Shown: positions 17,423-26,822, numbered from the stretch's first letter. The stretch: DNA of 64,000 nt from a candidate division WOR-3 bacterium (GCA_024653355.1 JANLFQ010000001.1:496001-560000); one strand, 5' to 3'. Notes: a model not told the origin generated them from the letters alone. Program-made: numbers and translations.

Positions 17423-18186
17423 TGGCGAAATACAACGAAACTGAATTTCTCATCTGCCTCGCTGCCAGCCTGATGGAAGATGGGACAACCGCCTTCATTG
17501 GCACCGGGATACCGATGCTTGCTGCCGCTCTGGCAAAAAAGAGTCATGCCCCGAACTTAGTGGCAATATTTGAGTTTGGTGGCACTGGTGCTTCACTTGA
17601 ACGGCTGCCCCTTGCAGTTGGTGAATCGCGCACCTTCCACAAAGCGGTTGCCGCCTCGGGCATTTGTGACATTATGGAAACTGCCCAGCGGGGTTTCATC
17701 GAATACGGGTTTCTTGGTGCGGCGCAGATTGATATGTATGGCAATCTGAACACCACGATAATCGGTCCTTATTGGCCCCCCAAAGTGCGGCTTCCCGGTT
17801 CCGGTGGTGCCAACGATGTTGGCTCCCATTGCTGGAAAAATATCATTATTGTCCGTCAACACGACACCAGGCGGTTCGTACCGAAACTCGATTTTTTGAC
17901 AACGCCGGGCTATCTGACCGGTCCTGGCGCAAGGGAAAAAGCCGGGCTGCCACCAAATACCGGACCCTACCGCGTCGTAACCAGCCTGGGACTGCTCGAC
18001 TTTGAACCGGAATCAAAAAGAATGCGCCTGATTGGGCTGAATCCCAATGTCACCGTCGAACAGGTAAAACAGAACACCGGTTTTGAACTGCTCATTGCCG
18101 ACCACATTATTACCAATCCCGAACCAACCGACGAACAGTTGCGAATCCTGCGCGAAGAAGTTGACCCGGACCATTATTACATCTAA
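17422..18186 (+). CDS. CoA-transferase subunit B (GctB-like, family I)
   Basis: 254 residues, close in layout to glutaconate CoA-transferase subunit B. Glu51 in the AIFEFGG segment falls where GctB carries its catalytic glutamate, which forms the glutamyl-CoA thioester. Other matching pieces are IGTGIPML, GGAQIDMYGNLNTTIIG, GSGGAND, TTPGYLTGPGAREKAGLPP and the C-terminal REEVDPDHYYI. The catalytic residue argues for a real transferase rather than an IpdAB-like hydrolase, but the acid partner is unknown. GGAGGT at the 3' end of the alpha gene provides the ribosome site. Confidence 0.82.
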   Translation: MAKYNETEFLICLAASLMEDGTTAFIGTGIPMLAAALAKKSHAPNLVAIFEFGGTGASLERLPLAVGESRTFHKAVAASGICDIMETAQRGFIEYGFLGAAQIDMYGNLNTTIIGPYWPPKVRLPGSGGANDVGSHCWKNIIIVRQHDTRRFVPKLDFLTTPGYLTGPGAREKAGLPPNTGPYRVVTSLGLLDFEPESKRMRLIGLNPNVTVEQVKQNTGFELLIADHIITNPEPTDEQLRILREEVDPDHYYI

Positions 18187-18201
18187 AGAACGGAGACAGC
18201 C

Positions 18202-19320
18202 TTGATTCTTTCGAGCAACCATCAAAAGTTTCAAAAGGAAATCCGGGAACTGGCGCAATCAACAATTGCACCCCGGGCAACAGAGTACGACGCAACCGGT
18301 AAATTTGTTGAAGAAAACATCCGGATATTGGCGGCAGCCGGTTATCTTGGCATCCCCTGGCCTAAAGAACTGGGAGGAATGGGCCTTGATTATCTATCTT
18401 ATGCAATCGCCGTCGAAGAAGTGTCGCGCGCCTGCGCGGCAACCGGACTTACCCTTGCTGCTCACACATCTCTGGGCACATATCCTATCTACAAATTCGG
18501 TACCGAAGACCAGAAGAAAAAGTATATCCCGCCACTTGCCCGAGGCGAATACCTCGGCGCCTTTGGATTAACAGAACCCAACGCCGGTAGCGACGCCGCA
18601 AGCATCGAAACAAGTGCCCGAAAAACTGAAAAGGGCTATATCATCAATGGCTCAAAAAGGTTTATCACCAATGCTGCCTTTGCCGGCACGATTGTCGTTG
18701 CCGCAACCCTTGACCGTAAATTAGGTCGCAAAGGCATCACCTGTTTTATCGTGGAAACAAAATCGCGCGGCTTCATCGTAGCCAAAGAAGAAAACAAAAT
18801 GGGCTTGCGCGGTTCGAATACCGTTGAACTGGCGTTTGAAGACCTGTTTGTGCCTGAAGAAAACGTTCTCGGTAAAGAGTACGATGGCTATCGGATATTT
18901 ATGGAAACGCTCGACGGTGGCAGGATTTCAATCGGTGCCTTCTGTCTCGGTATGGCACAGAGTGCGCTCGATGTCCTGATTAATTGGGCAAAGACTAGGG
19001 AACTGTCTCAGCAGGCGGCAAAAGCACTTGCCGATACCGCAATGGAAGTTGAAGCGGCACGCCTCCTGGTTTACGATGCAGCACTAATCAAAGATGCCGG
19101 GGTCCGGGCTGATAAACAGTGTGCCTTTGCCAAACTTTTTGCTTCGGAAGTTGCAATGCGCGCCGTCAACACGGCAATCGCCACCATCGGTATGCCCGCC
19201 CTGACCCAGGAGATGGATTTGAATCGGGTGTACCGCGATGCCAAACTGGGTGAAATCGGCGAAGGCACATCCGAAATAATGCGGTTAATAATTGCCAAAG
19301 AGGTACTAAAAGAAGCATAG
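18202..19320 (+). CDS. Acyl-CoA dehydrogenase (first of two)
   Basis: 372 residues from a TTG start preceded by GGAG. All three acyl-CoA dehydrogenase parts are present: an alpha-helical N-terminus ([13 protein letters not shown]), a beta domain with FAD-contact motif [16 protein letters not shown] and [14 protein letters not shown], and a helical C-terminus. The EGTSEIMR motif near the end contains the glutamate that acts as base in short-chain enzymes. It lies 15 bases after the CoA-transferase beta gene and 8 bases before a second dehydrogenase. It oxidises an acyl-CoA to an enoyl-CoA with FAD. Chain length cannot be read. Confidence 0.88.
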   Translation: MILSSNHQKFQKEIRELAQSTIAPRATEYDATGKFVEENIRILAAAGYLGIPWPKELGGMGLDYLSYAIAVEEVSRACAATGLTLAAHTSLGTYPIYKFGTEDQKKKYIPPLARGEYLGAFGLTEPNAGSDAASIETSARKTEKGYIINGSKRFITNAAFAGTIVVAATLDRKLGRKGITCFIVETKSRGFIVAKEENKMGLRGSNTVELAFEDLFVPEENVLGKEYDGYRIFMETLDGGRISIGAFCLGMAQSALDVLINWAKTRELSQQAAKALADTAMEVEAARLLVYDAALIKDAGVRADKQCAFAKLFASEVAMRAVNTAIATIGMPALTQEMDLNRVYRDAKLGEIGEGTSEIMRLIIAKEVLKEA

Positions 19321-19328
19321 GAGGTAAA

Positions 19329-20471
19329 ATGGAGTTCAATTTAACCGAAGACCAGGTAATGTTGCGCAATATGGTGCGCGATTTTGCAACCAACGAACTC
19401 GAGCCCAAGGCAGCACACCTTGATGCCAGCGGCGAATTTCCTCACGAGACAATAAAGAAACTGGCAGAACTCGGTCTTCTGGGGATGACCATTCCCGAAA
19501 AGTATGGCGGAAATAAGTTTGACTTCGTGTCGTTGGCGATTGCAATTGAGGAAATTTCCCGGGGCTGTGCCTCGACCGGGGTTATCACCGCAGTTCACAA
19601 CACACTCGTCGCCTGGCCTATCGTAAACTGGGGAAGCGAAGAACTCAAACAAAAATACCTCCCGCGCATGGCAACCGGGGAAATGCTGGGCGCATTTGGC
19701 TTAACCGAAGCCAATGCCGGAAGCGACCCGGCATCGATGGAAACAAAGGCGGTGCTAAAAGGGGACAAATACATCCTCAACGGCTCCAAGCGGTTCATCA
19801 CCAATGCCGGTGCCGCCCAGCTATTTATCGTCTTTGCCAAAACCGCACCGGAATTGGGCAGTAAGGGCATAACCGCATTTGTTGTCGAACGCTCCTTCCC
19901 CGGATTTTCGCTCGGAAAACACGAAGACCTTTTGGGCCTTCGTGCCACTGCCAACTGTGAACTTATCTTTGAAGACTGCGAGGTCCCGAAAGAAAATGTC
20001 CTCAGTGAACTGAACGCCGGTTTCAAAGTGGCGCTGGGCACGCTCGATGTCTCAAGAATCGACATCGGCGCTCAGGCGGTAGGAATTGCTCAATCCGCCT
20101 TTGAAAAAGCCCTCGCCTACTCTAAAGAACGAAAACAGTTTGGCAAACCAATCTGCGAATTCGAAATGATTCAGGCAAAACTTGCGGAAATGGCAACCAA
20201 AATTGTCGCATCTCGACTCCTTGTTTACTATGCCGCCTTTCAGAAAGACGCCGGCAAACCACGCTTCAGCCAGGAAGCGGCGATGGCAAAACTGTTTGCG
20301 GCAACGACCGCGGTCGAGGTTACCCGGGAAGCGGTTCAAATTCTTGGTGGTTACGGTTACACCAAAGAGTATCCGGTTGAACGGCATTACCGCGATGCTA
20401 AGTGTATGGAGATTTATGAGGGCACATCCGAGATTCAGCGGATTGTTATCGCCCGTAATCTCCTTGCATAG
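19329..20471 (+). CDS. Acyl-CoA dehydrogenase, butyryl-CoA dehydrogenase-like (second of two)
   Basis: 380 residues. It is full length and closer to bacterial short-chain (Bcd/SCAD) enzymes than its neighbour: [16 protein letters not shown] at the start, [45 protein letters not shown] and [18 protein letters not shown] at the end, with the catalytic glutamate in YEGTSEI. AGGAGG precedes the ATG by a few bases. No electron-transfer flavoprotein genes are in the window, so the partner must lie elsewhere. The two dehydrogenases align over their full lengths but are clearly diverged. Confidence 0.9.
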   Translation: MEFNLTEDQVMLRNMVRDFATNELEPKAAHLDASGEFPHETIKKLAELGLLGMTIPEKYGGNKFDFVSLAIAIEEISRGCASTGVITAVHNTLVAWPIVNWGSEELKQKYLPRMATGEMLGAFGLTEANAGSDPASMETKAVLKGDKYILNGSKRFITNAGAAQLFIVFAKTAPELGSKGITAFVVERSFPGFSLGKHEDLLGLRATANCELIFEDCEVPKENVLSELNAGFKVALGTLDVSRIDIGAQAVGIAQSAFEKALAYSKERKQFGKPICEFEMIQAKLAEMATKIVASRLLVYYAAFQKDAGKPRFSQEAAMAKLFAATTAVEVTREAVQILGGYGYTKEYPVERHYRDAKCMEIYEGTSEIQRIVIARNLLA

Positions 20472-20513
20472 TTTAATAAATCTGGAAGTTTAAGCCCAAA
20501 TACTCAGATAAAC

Positions 20514-20587
20514 CGCGCCTGGAGGGATTCGAACCCCCGACCATCGGATTAGAAATCCGATGCTCTATCCAGCTGAGCTACAGGCGC
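20514..20587 (-). tRNA. tRNA-Arg (anticodon TCT)
   Basis: A complete cloverleaf is seen on the minus strand: acceptor GCGCCTG pairing with CAGGCGC, D-arm TAGCTCAGCTGGATAGAGC, anticodon stem TCGGA/TCCGA with loop TTTCTAA, and T-arm GGGGGTTCGAATCCC. CCA is not encoded. It lies one base downstream of tRNA-Pro. Confidence 0.95.
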
Positions 20588-20588
20588 A

Positions 20589-20662
20589 TCGGGGAGACCC
20601 GATTTGAACGGGCGACCCCCACGTCCCAAGCGTGGTGCGCTAACCAGCTGCGCTACTCCCCG
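20589..20662 (-). tRNA. tRNA-Pro (anticodon TGG)
   Basis: Minus-strand cloverleaf with acceptor CGGGGAG/CTCCCCG, anticodon stem CCACG/CGTGG with loop CTTGGGA, T-loop TTCAAAT and discriminator A. CCA is not encoded. Only one base separates it from tRNA-Arg, so the two are cut from one transcript. Confidence 0.95.
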
Positions 20663-20670
20663 TGGTCAAT

Positions 20671-20699
20671 ACTATAAACTAAACCATCAGTTTTGTCAA
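20671..20699 (-). promoter_or_regulatory. Predicted promoter of the tRNA-Pro/tRNA-Arg pair
   Basis: TTGACA, 17 bases, TATAGT on the minus strand, 9 bases before the tRNA-Pro 5' end. It sits in the short gap after rdgB. Confidence 0.65.
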
Positions 20700-20708
20700 A
20701 CCGACACC

Positions 20709-21308
20709 TTACCCCGAACTGTTCTGTGCCTTCAGATAATCGATAACCTGACGGAGCGCCCGAGCTCGATGACTAACCTCGTTTTTCACCGCCCAGCCTA
20801 ATTCTGCAAAGGTAAACCCGTAACCTTCAGGAATAAATATCGGGTCATAACCAAAACCGGCAATACCGCGTAGTGTATGAGAAATTCTCCCTTCGCATAC
20901 CCCTTCAAAAAGGCGTTCTTCTCCCCGGGGGTTTATCAAGCACATCACACACCGGAAACGGGCGGTGCGTTTCTCAAAAGGAACGGCGACAAGCATCTCA
21001 AGCAGTCGCTGGTTTCGTTCGAGGTCGGTTGCCTCGGCACCGCCAAAGCGAGCTGACATTATTCCTGGTTGACCACCCAGGGCGTCAATTTCAAGTCCGG
21101 AATCCTCGCCTAAAACCCACATTTTCGTCAACTCAAATGCCGCTCGCGCCTTTTTACAGGCATTGTCCGCAAAGGTTGTGCCGTCTTCCTTTATCACCAA
21201 ATTTAGCCCGGCATCGATGATACTAAACACCTCAATCCCGGCGCGGTCAAAAAGATACTTTACCTCCCGGAACTTCCCCTGATTGTGGGTGGCAAAAAGT
21301 ACTTTCAC
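20709..21308 (-). CDS. rdgB: XTP/dITP diphosphatase (RdgB/HAM1 family)
   Basis: 199 residues. The N-terminus MKVLFATHNQGKFREVKYLF carries the family's THNxxK substrate-binding motif. EDGTTFADNACKKA, GEDSGLEIDALGGQPGIMSARF and GYDPIFIPEGYGFTFAEL are further HAM1 signatures. It hydrolyses non-canonical purine triphosphates (ITP, XTP, dITP) to monophosphates and keeps them out of DNA. The start overlaps the manC stop by 4 bases. The C-terminus ends in SHRARALRQVIDYL as in the family. Confidence 0.95.
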   Translation of the reverse strand: MKVLFATHNQGKFREVKYLFDRAGIEVFSIIDAGLNLVIKEDGTTFADNACKKARAAFELTKMWVLGEDSGLEIDALGGQPGIMSARFGGAEATDLERNQRLLEMLVAVPFEKRTARFRCVMCLINPRGEERLFEGVCEGRISHTLRGIAGFGYDPIFIPEGYGFTFAELGWAVKNEVSHRARALRQVIDYLKAQNSSG

Positions 21309-22378
21309 AAAAACCTCTTTCCAGCTCTACTTTTACCCATTTCGCTGAGAAGTTGTTTCAACTGGTCCAGCGCATTACGATGGGCAACAAGTACCGCATC
21401 ACCGGAACGAACAATAACCAGCTCATTGATACCGAGACCGGCAACAACCCCGGTGTCGGAATAGACAATACAGTCTGAACAACCTTTATGAAACCAGAGC
21501 CCGAGAGCAACATTACCGCTTTCGTCTTTGGGAAAATGTCGTTCCAATGCCTGCCACGACCCTACATCGTCCCAGTCAAAGTCCGCTTTCACAACCGCCA
21601 CATTATCCGCTTTCTCCATTATGGCGTAGTCAATCGAAATCGAAGGTGCCCGATTATACAAGTGTTTTATCGCCTGCTCCTTATTCCCTGTTGCCCACCT
21701 CTTCTGGAATCGCATCAACTCCTGGGAGAATTCGGGCATAAATCGCTTGAAAGCGTCAAGAATTACATCCACTCGCCACACAAACATCCCCGAATTCCAG
21801 AGATACTCGCCGCTGCTCACATATTGCCGTGCGGTGGGCGCATCCGGCTTCTCCTTAAACGCAATAACCCGATGGACAGTTCCGCCACCATTCTTCATCA
21901 ACTGCTTACCAAAATGGATATAACCATAACCGGTGTCCGGTCGAGAAGGTACAATACCAAAAGTCACCAGATAGCCTTGCTGTGCCGCCTTAACCGCCTG
22001 GTTGATAGATTTAAGAAACGCCAATCGGTTTGATATCAAGTGGTCAGCGGGTAAAACCACCATCACGCCGCTGGGGTCAAAATCTGATATGACCGTTGCC
22101 GCAAAGCCGATTGCCGGTGCGGTGTTCTTGCCCACCGGCTCAAGTAGCAACTGTCCCTGTTTAACCCTGAGTTCCTTCTTCAATAACTTGGCAAACTGTC
22201 TTCCGGTAACAAAAAACTGCCTTTTTAAGGGGCAAACCTTTTTTATCCTTTCACTTGTTGCCCGAATCAGTGACTTATTACCAAAAAGCACCATAAACTG
22301 TTTGGGTAAACGAACCCGGCTCTTGGGCCAGAACCGTTCCCCTTTACCACCACACAGAATTACCGTATAAACAGGCAT
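21305..22378 (-). CDS. manC: Mannose-1-phosphate guanylyltransferase
   Basis: 357 residues from the ATG at 22378, selected because GAGGAGGTGAT lies just upstream. LCGGKGERFWPKSR is the nucleotidyltransferase loop and LPKQF follows. VVLPADHLIS, GYGYIHFG, AFKEKPDAPTA, YLWNSGMFVW and SIDYAIMEKADNVAVVKADFDWDDVGSW all match GDP-mannose pyrophosphorylases. The product GDP-mannose supplies surface polysaccharide. There is no isomerase (cupin) domain, so this is the single-function form. It sits between the DUF3108 gene and rdgB. Confidence 0.93.
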   Translation of the reverse strand: MPVYTVILCGGKGERFWPKSRVRLPKQFMVLFGNKSLIRATSERIKKVCPLKRQFFVTGRQFAKLLKKELRVKQGQLLLEPVGKNTAPAIGFAATVISDFDPSGVMVVLPADHLISNRLAFLKSINQAVKAAQQGYLVTFGIVPSRPDTGYGYIHFGKQLMKNGGGTVHRVIAFKEKPDAPTARQYVSSGEYLWNSGMFVWRVDVILDAFKRFMPEFSQELMRFQKRWATGNKEQAIKHLYNRAPSISIDYAIMEKADNVAVVKADFDWDDVGSWQALERHFPKDESGNVALGLWFHKGCSDCIVYSDTGVVAGLGINELVIVRSGDAVLVAHRNALDQLKQLLSEMGKSRAGKRFL

Positions 22379-22379
22379 A

Positions 22380-23039
22380 TCACCTCCTCTCAATGCGTTT
22401 CAAATAGGCACTGACGGTAAAGCTACCAATTCGGGTGCGAATGACAACCGGCACCCGGTTTCGGTCCTGAGAAAGAAAAACTGCACCCAGCGGGCTGTTG
22501 GTACGAGGAGAGATAACCAGACAGTTGAAATCACCCAGCGGCGTCCGGACATTTTGCGTCCCAGTGACTACGAAACAGACCCGCCAGTTACGCCGGTCGA
22601 TATGGGCGTTAACAACCCGACTGTCTCCTCTGCCCCATTGTAAACTCCGCAGATAAAACCATAACGAAAGCATATCACGGGCAGAGTCGCTTAAAGGAAA
22701 TCGGTAGCCATCGGAATAATGGACAAAACCATGATCCGGAAAGTATTCCGCCCACCACTCGCTTCGGTAATTCTTCTCCCGGGTCCTTTTATAAGAGCGC
22801 ACCGTAACCCTGTCATCCTTTCGACACCAGCTTTCCAGTTGATAATTTGCCCAGAAAACAAATGACAGTGCTCGGTCAATCTCAATTTGCGCCGTCAAGT
22901 GCTCTAGTGTATCACCGGCGTCTCTCTTCTCCGGTTGGTACTCCATAACCATTGACCCGAGCACGACCGGACCGTATTTAATCTCATACTCGAGCCGCTC
23001 CAGGCCCGTTGACATCAACAGAAACAAAACCGTAACCAC
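22380..23039 (-). CDS. DUF3108 domain-containing protein
   Basis: 219 residues if translation begins at the GTG at 23039. The open frame extends to a TTG at 23081, but a promoter (TTGACT, 16 bases, TAATAT) lies inside that extension with its -10 box only 8 bases before the GTG. A leaderless GTG start is therefore more likely. A hydrophobic N-terminus is followed by the DUF3108 core: LERLEYEIKYGPVVLGSM, SFVFWANYQLESWC, and a C-terminal VISPRTNSPLGAVFLSQDRNRVPVVIRTRIGSFTV. Such proteins are periplasmic beta-rich proteins of unknown role. First gene of the manC-rdgB run. Confidence 0.75.
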   Translation of the reverse strand: MVTVLFLLMSTGLERLEYEIKYGPVVLGSMVMEYQPEKRDAGDTLEHLTAQIEIDRALSFVFWANYQLESWCRKDDRVTVRSYKRTREKNYRSEWWAEYFPDHGFVHYSDGYRFPLSDSARDMLSLWFYLRSLQWGRGDSRVVNAHIDRRNWRVCFVVTGTQNVRTPLGDFNCLVISPRTNSPLGAVFLSQDRNRVPVVIRTRIGSFTVSAYLKRIERR

Positions 23040-23047
23040 TACTGCGT

Positions 23048-23075
23048 ATATTAAAAATCCTTGGAAACAAGTCAA
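23048..23075 (-). promoter_or_regulatory. Predicted promoter giving a leaderless DUF3108-manC-rdgB mRNA
   Basis: TTGACT, 16 bases, TAATAT on the minus strand. The expected transcription start, about 7 bases after the -10 box, falls at or next to the GTG at 23039. Confidence 0.55.
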
Positions 23076-23137
23076 GGACAAGAATCTGTTGACAAACGGA
23101 AATTTCCCGGCATCGTTAATGAGAAAGGAGTCAATCG

Positions 23138-24316
23138 ATGAAAAAAAATCTTGATATCAAAACAATCTGCGTTCACGCCAGTTCACCCGAAACCGCACCG
23201 GGACCGGTCGTTTCTCCAATTTATGCCACATCAACTTTTCGTTTTCTTGACTTTCAGCATGGTGCAGACCTGTTTGCGGGCAAAACCCCCGGTTACATAT
23301 ACTCGCGCATGCTCAACCCTACCGTGGAACTTCTCGAAGACTGTCTTGCCCAACTCGAAGAAGGGAAAAAGGCACTGGCAACCGCTTCGGGAATGGCGGC
23401 GATTCAGACCTTGATCGGCGGTTTACTCTCCAGCGGTGAACACATCATCTGCTCGGAATCGGTTTACGGTCCAACCGCAACACTGATTAAAAACTACTTT
23501 AGCCGGCTGGGAATTAAATCAACATTTGTTGACTCATCGGACATCAACGCCGTTGAGCAAGCCTTCCTGCCCGAAACTCGCCTGGTTTTTATTGAAACCC
23601 CGGGCAACCCGACACTCGTCGTTTCCGACATCGCGGCAATCGCCCGTCTCTCTCATCAGAAAGGTGCTTTACTCGCGGTTGACAACACCTTCGCCAGTCC
23701 AGTTCTCCAGCAGCCGTTAAAACTGGGGGCGGATATTGTTGTGCACTCAATGACAAAATTCCTCAATGGCCACGCCGATGTTGTCGCTGGTGCGATTATT
23801 GTTAAAGAAGAGAAGTATTACGAACTGCTGCGGAAAACGCTGAACCATTACGGCGGGGTTCTTGCGCCATTTGAGGCGTTTCTTGTGTTAAGAGGGATAA
23901 AAACCCTTGCCCTGCGAATGGCACGCCACTGTGAAAACGGTCAACGCATTGCCGAATTTCTCGAAAAACACCCCAAGGTCGAATGGGTCCGCTTCCCTGG
24001 ACTCGCCAGCCATCCCCAGTTTGCCATCGCCCAAAAACAGATGTCAGGACCAGGTGGACTGATAAGTTTTGAACTCAAAGGCGGATTCGAAGCGGCGCGC
24101 CGGTTATTAAACGCAACAAAACTCTTCCTCCTTGCCGTGAGTCTGGGTGGTGTCGAAAGTTTAATCCAGCACCCGGCATCGATGACCCACGCCTCAATGC
24201 CGCCGGAAATAAGAAAACAGGCTCGTATTACCGATGGTCTAATCAGACTCTCAATCGGGATTGAAGACAGCGCTGACTTAATCAACGACCTCAATCAGGC
24301 GCTTGAACAGGTATAA
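23138..24316 (+). CDS. PLP-dependent trans-sulfuration enzyme (methionine gamma-lyase / cystathionine lyase-synthase type)
   Basis: 392 residues. The Cys/Met metabolism PLP family is clear: GPVVSPIYATSTFRF near the start, GYIYSRMLNPTVELLE, ATASGMAAIQTLIGGLLSSGEHI, FIETPGNPTL, AVDNTFASPVLQQPLKLGADIVVHSMTKFLNGH with the Schiff-base lysine in SMTKF, and SLGGVESLIQHPASMTHA near the end. Members cleave or form C-S bonds in methionine, cystathionine or homocysteine. Sequence alone does not settle lyase versus synthase. AAAGGAG precedes the ATG. It stands alone and is divergent from DUF3108-manC. Confidence 0.88.
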   Translation: MKKNLDIKTICVHASSPETAPGPVVSPIYATSTFRFLDFQHGADLFAGKTPGYIYSRMLNPTVELLEDCLAQLEEGKKALATASGMAAIQTLIGGLLSSGEHIICSESVYGPTATLIKNYFSRLGIKSTFVDSSDINAVEQAFLPETRLVFIETPGNPTLVVSDIAAIARLSHQKGALLAVDNTFASPVLQQPLKLGADIVVHSMTKFLNGHADVVAGAIIVKEEKYYELLRKTLNHYGGVLAPFEAFLVLRGIKTLALRMARHCENGQRIAEFLEKHPKVEWVRFPGLASHPQFAIAQKQMSGPGGLISFELKGGFEAARRLLNATKLFLLAVSLGGVESLIQHPASMTHASMPPEIRKQARITDGLIRLSIGIEDSADLINDLNQALEQV

Positions 24317-24451
24317 TTAACAAAGCGCAATTTAACCCGGCGTCATTCAAAAGTGTTCTATCATATTATGTAATATAATCAACTGAAAATCAATTATTTA
24401 TACCAACCTGTTATAAATTGGATATGGTATCTAAAAACGTTTACTTGCTTC

Positions 24452-25039
24452 TTACTTCTGAACTACTTTCAGAAAAAAGTTCTCAAACAGTCTTTTGCCG
24501 TTTTCACCCGACCTTTCAGGATGAAATTGAACACCAAAAAGTGGTAGTTCGGGATGCTTGATTGCCTCAACCGGACAGGAGTCTGAAATCGCACCAATTT
24601 CCCAACCAACCTTTATAACAGACTCCGGTGTAACAAACTCCCGATGGCTCTCGCGCATTGTTGTTTCGGGAAAGAGCCCGCGAAAAATATCCCATTCCGC
24701 AACAACCTTTATTATTTCGTCCTGCTCCACAAGCACCGTCCCTTTTTTAACCTCAGCACCAAATGACAAGCCAAGTAATTGATGACCAAAGCAAATCCCC
24801 AGGGTCGGTACTTTCAAAGCACGCACAAATTCAATTAATGTTACTGGCGGTTCCTGTTCAGAAAGCATCCATTGAGAACCAGAGAAGACAACGGCATCAA
24901 TACCTTTCAGGTTGAAATTGGAATTTAGTTCCGCAGCCCGGATCACAACGACTTCAGAGTATGGTCGGCACATATCAAGGTAAAAAGGTATTTTACTTTC
25001 GGATTTTTCTTTGTAGCAGTTAACGAGCAGGGTTTTCAT
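24452..25039 (-). CDS. Class I glutamine amidotransferase-like protein
   Basis: 195 residues from the ATG at 25039, which overlaps the FolE2 stop (ATGA); a longer start at 25051 is less likely. The triad elements are visible: Cys in GICFGHQLLG and His/Glu in VQFHPERSGENG. It resembles the glutaminase half of GMP synthase, but no synthase domain follows, so its partner and product are unknown. It is the last gene of the SDR-FolE2-amidotransferase run. A role with a pterin or nucleotide substrate is a guess from position only. Confidence 0.75.
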   Translation of the reverse strand: MKTLLVNCYKEKSESKIPFYLDMCRPYSEVVVIRAAELNSNFNLKGIDAVVFSGSQWMLSEQEPPVTLIEFVRALKVPTLGICFGHQLLGLSFGAEVKKGTVLVEQDEIIKVVAEWDIFRGLFPETTMRESHREFVTPESVIKVGWEIGAISDSCPVEAIKHPELPLFGVQFHPERSGENGKRLFENFFLKVVQK

Positions 25040-25812
25040 TCCCGAGACCACCGGCTTATGCAGGCGTAAGCCTCGTGGTGATGAATCGACTCAAAACTTT
25101 CCACCTCAACCTCATAACCGGTAATCAACGGTTGTTCGTTTAACCGCTGGGCAACGCGCCGCACAACATCCTCCACAAACACCGGGTTCTCATAAGCCTG
25201 ATTGGTCAGATGTTTCTCATCCTCTCGTTTCAGAAGCGAATAAACCTCGCTGGAACCGCATTCTTCAAGCAGGTCAATCAAATCTTCCAGCCAGAGAAAA
25301 CCCTTAAACTCGACCTCCGCTCGAATCTCGGCACGCTGATTATGCCCACCTTTACCCACCATCTCTTTGGAACAGGGACACAGCGTCGTAACCGGCACCG
25401 CCACCCCGAGTCGCAGTCGGAACCGGTCTTGCAAACTGGCATTTATCCAGCAGCGATAATCCATCTGTGCCCGCACACCCGAAATCGGCGCCTGCTTCTC
25501 CACAAAATAAGGAAATTCCATCTCAAGGTGCGCCGAACTAGCACCGAGCACCTCCCGCATCTCCTTGAGAATCGTGCCGATTTTGTGGACATCAATCTCC
25601 CGATGATGACGGTTCAACACCTCTACAAACCGACCCATATAAGTACCGCGCTGGCCCCGGGGCAGGTCAACAAACATACTGATGGTGGCAATCGTGTGCT
25701 GGCGCCGATGGGCTTTGTCAAGAAGAACAATCGGATAGCGTAACCCCTTGACACCAACCTTGTCTATCGGCACCGCCGATGCCGGCGGTCGTCCGCGTGG
25801 GTCGTTCATCAA
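25036..25812 (-). CDS. folE2: GTP cyclohydrolase FolE2 (type IB)
   Basis: 258 residues. The COG1469 pattern is present: SMFVDLPRGQRGTYMGRFVEVL near residue 48, PISGVRAQMDYRCWI, VAVPVTTLCPCSKEM with the metal-binding cysteine, GGHNQRAEI, and FVEDVVRRVAQRLN with SFESIHHHEAYA at the end. FolE2 makes 7,8-dihydroneopterin triphosphate from GTP for folate and queuosine and, unlike FolE1, can use metals other than zinc. It follows the SDR gene by 14 bases. No other folate gene is in the window. Confidence 0.92.
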   Translation of the reverse strand: MMNDPRGRPPASAVPIDKVGVKGLRYPIVLLDKAHRRQHTIATISMFVDLPRGQRGTYMGRFVEVLNRHHREIDVHKIGTILKEMREVLGASSAHLEMEFPYFVEKQAPISGVRAQMDYRCWINASLQDRFRLRLGVAVPVTTLCPCSKEMVGKGGHNQRAEIRAEVEFKGFLWLEDLIDLLEECGSSEVYSLLKREDEKHLTNQAYENPVFVEDVVRRVAQRLNEQPLITGYEVEVESFESIHHHEAYACISRWSRE

Positions 25813-25826
25813 TCAGCCCGAACTTT

Positions 25827-26822
25827 CTATTGAGGCCAACCGAGTTTCCCTTCCTGGTGACGTTTCCCTAAAACCTCCAGCATATCCTTGACCATCGCTT
25901 TCAGGTCGTAATCCGGTTTCCAGCCCCACTCCTGCCGTGCTGCGGAATCGTCAATTGACTCGGGCCAGGAATCGGCAATCGCCTGACGGAAGTCCGGTTC
26001 ATAGGTGACTTCAAAATCCGGAATGTATCGTTTAATCTCGGCGGCTAACTCTTCGGCTGAGAAACTCATTGCGGTAACATTGAAGTCGCAGTGATGTTTC
26101 AAATTCTCCACCGGTGCCTCAGCAAGCATAATCGTCGATTTAATACAGTCCGGCATATACATCATCGGCAACCGGGTATCAGCACGCAGGAAACATTTAT
26201 AACGCTTGAACTTGATTGCCGCATAGAAAATCTCCACCGCATAGTCGGTTGTACCGCCACCGGGTAGCGTTACATTGGAAATAATTCCCGGGTAGCGCAA
26301 CCCGCGCACATCAAGCCCGAAACGACGAAAATAGTAATCCCCTAACAGTTCACCGGCAACCTTGGTAATTCCGTACATCGTGCGGGGTTTGAGAATCGTC
26401 TCATTCGGCGTGTTCTGGCGCGGGGTTTCCGGTCCAAACACCGCAATTGAACTGGGCACAATCACCCGTGCCATATTATGCTCTCGTGCCACCTCAAGCA
26501 CATTATAGAGCCCATTGATATTAACATCCCACGCTAACTGCGGATTTTTCTCGCCCGCGGCAGAAAGTATCGCCGCCAGATGGAAAATGGTATCAATATT
26601 ATGCTTCTTAACTACCTCCTCTATTGTATCGCGCTTCGCCACATCGATAAAATAAAACGGACCGGATTCCAGCAACTCCTTACTGGGCTGGGTCTTTCTA
26701 CCGGTGGCAATAACATTTTCTGCCCCATAGCGGGCGCGCAGTGCCAGCGTCAATTCAGAACCAATCTGACCAACAGCGCCCGTAACAAGGATTTTCTTCA
26801 TCTCTCTCGTTTTGCTCATCAT
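25827..26822 (-). CDS. SDR-type L-threonine 3-dehydrogenase-like NAD-dependent epimerase/dehydratase
   Basis: 331 residues. ILVTGAVGQIGSEL is the Rossmann NAD site, VIVPSSIAVFGPE and YGITKVAGE give the Ser/Tyr-xxx-Lys catalytic set, and LRYPGIISN, GGGTTDYAVEIFYAA and PMMYMPDCIKSTIML are typical of extended-SDR threonine dehydrogenases rather than sugar epimerases. The reaction would be L-threonine to 2-amino-3-oxobutyrate. AAGGAG precedes a double ATG, so either may be used. A divergent promoter region separates it from the tRNA cluster. Confidence 0.8.
   Translation of the reverse strand: MMSKTREMKKILVTGAVGQIGSELTLALRARYGAENVIATGRKTQPSKELLESGPFYFIDVAKRDTIEEVVKKHNIDTIFHLAAILSAAGEKNPQLAWDVNINGLYNVLEVAREHNMARVIVPSSIAVFGPETPRQNTPNETILKPRTMYGITKVAGELLGDYYFRRFGLDVRGLRYPGIISNVTLPGGGTTDYAVEIFYAAIKFKRYKCFLRADTRLPMMYMPDCIKSTIMLAEAPVENLKHHCDFNVTAMSFSAEELAAEIKRYIPDFEVTYEPDFRQAIADSWPESIDDSAARQEWGWKPDYDLKAMVKDMLEVLGKRHQEGKLGWPQ

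Noticed and set aside
21488-22033. 181-residue plus-strand frame over manC
   Set aside because: Shadow of the GDP-mannose pyrophosphorylase gene, no start signal.
23089-23118. TTGACA as promoter of the trans-sulfuration gene
   Set aside because: No acceptable -10 box occurs at 16-18 bases; only CATCGT to TCGTTA, so I did not list it.
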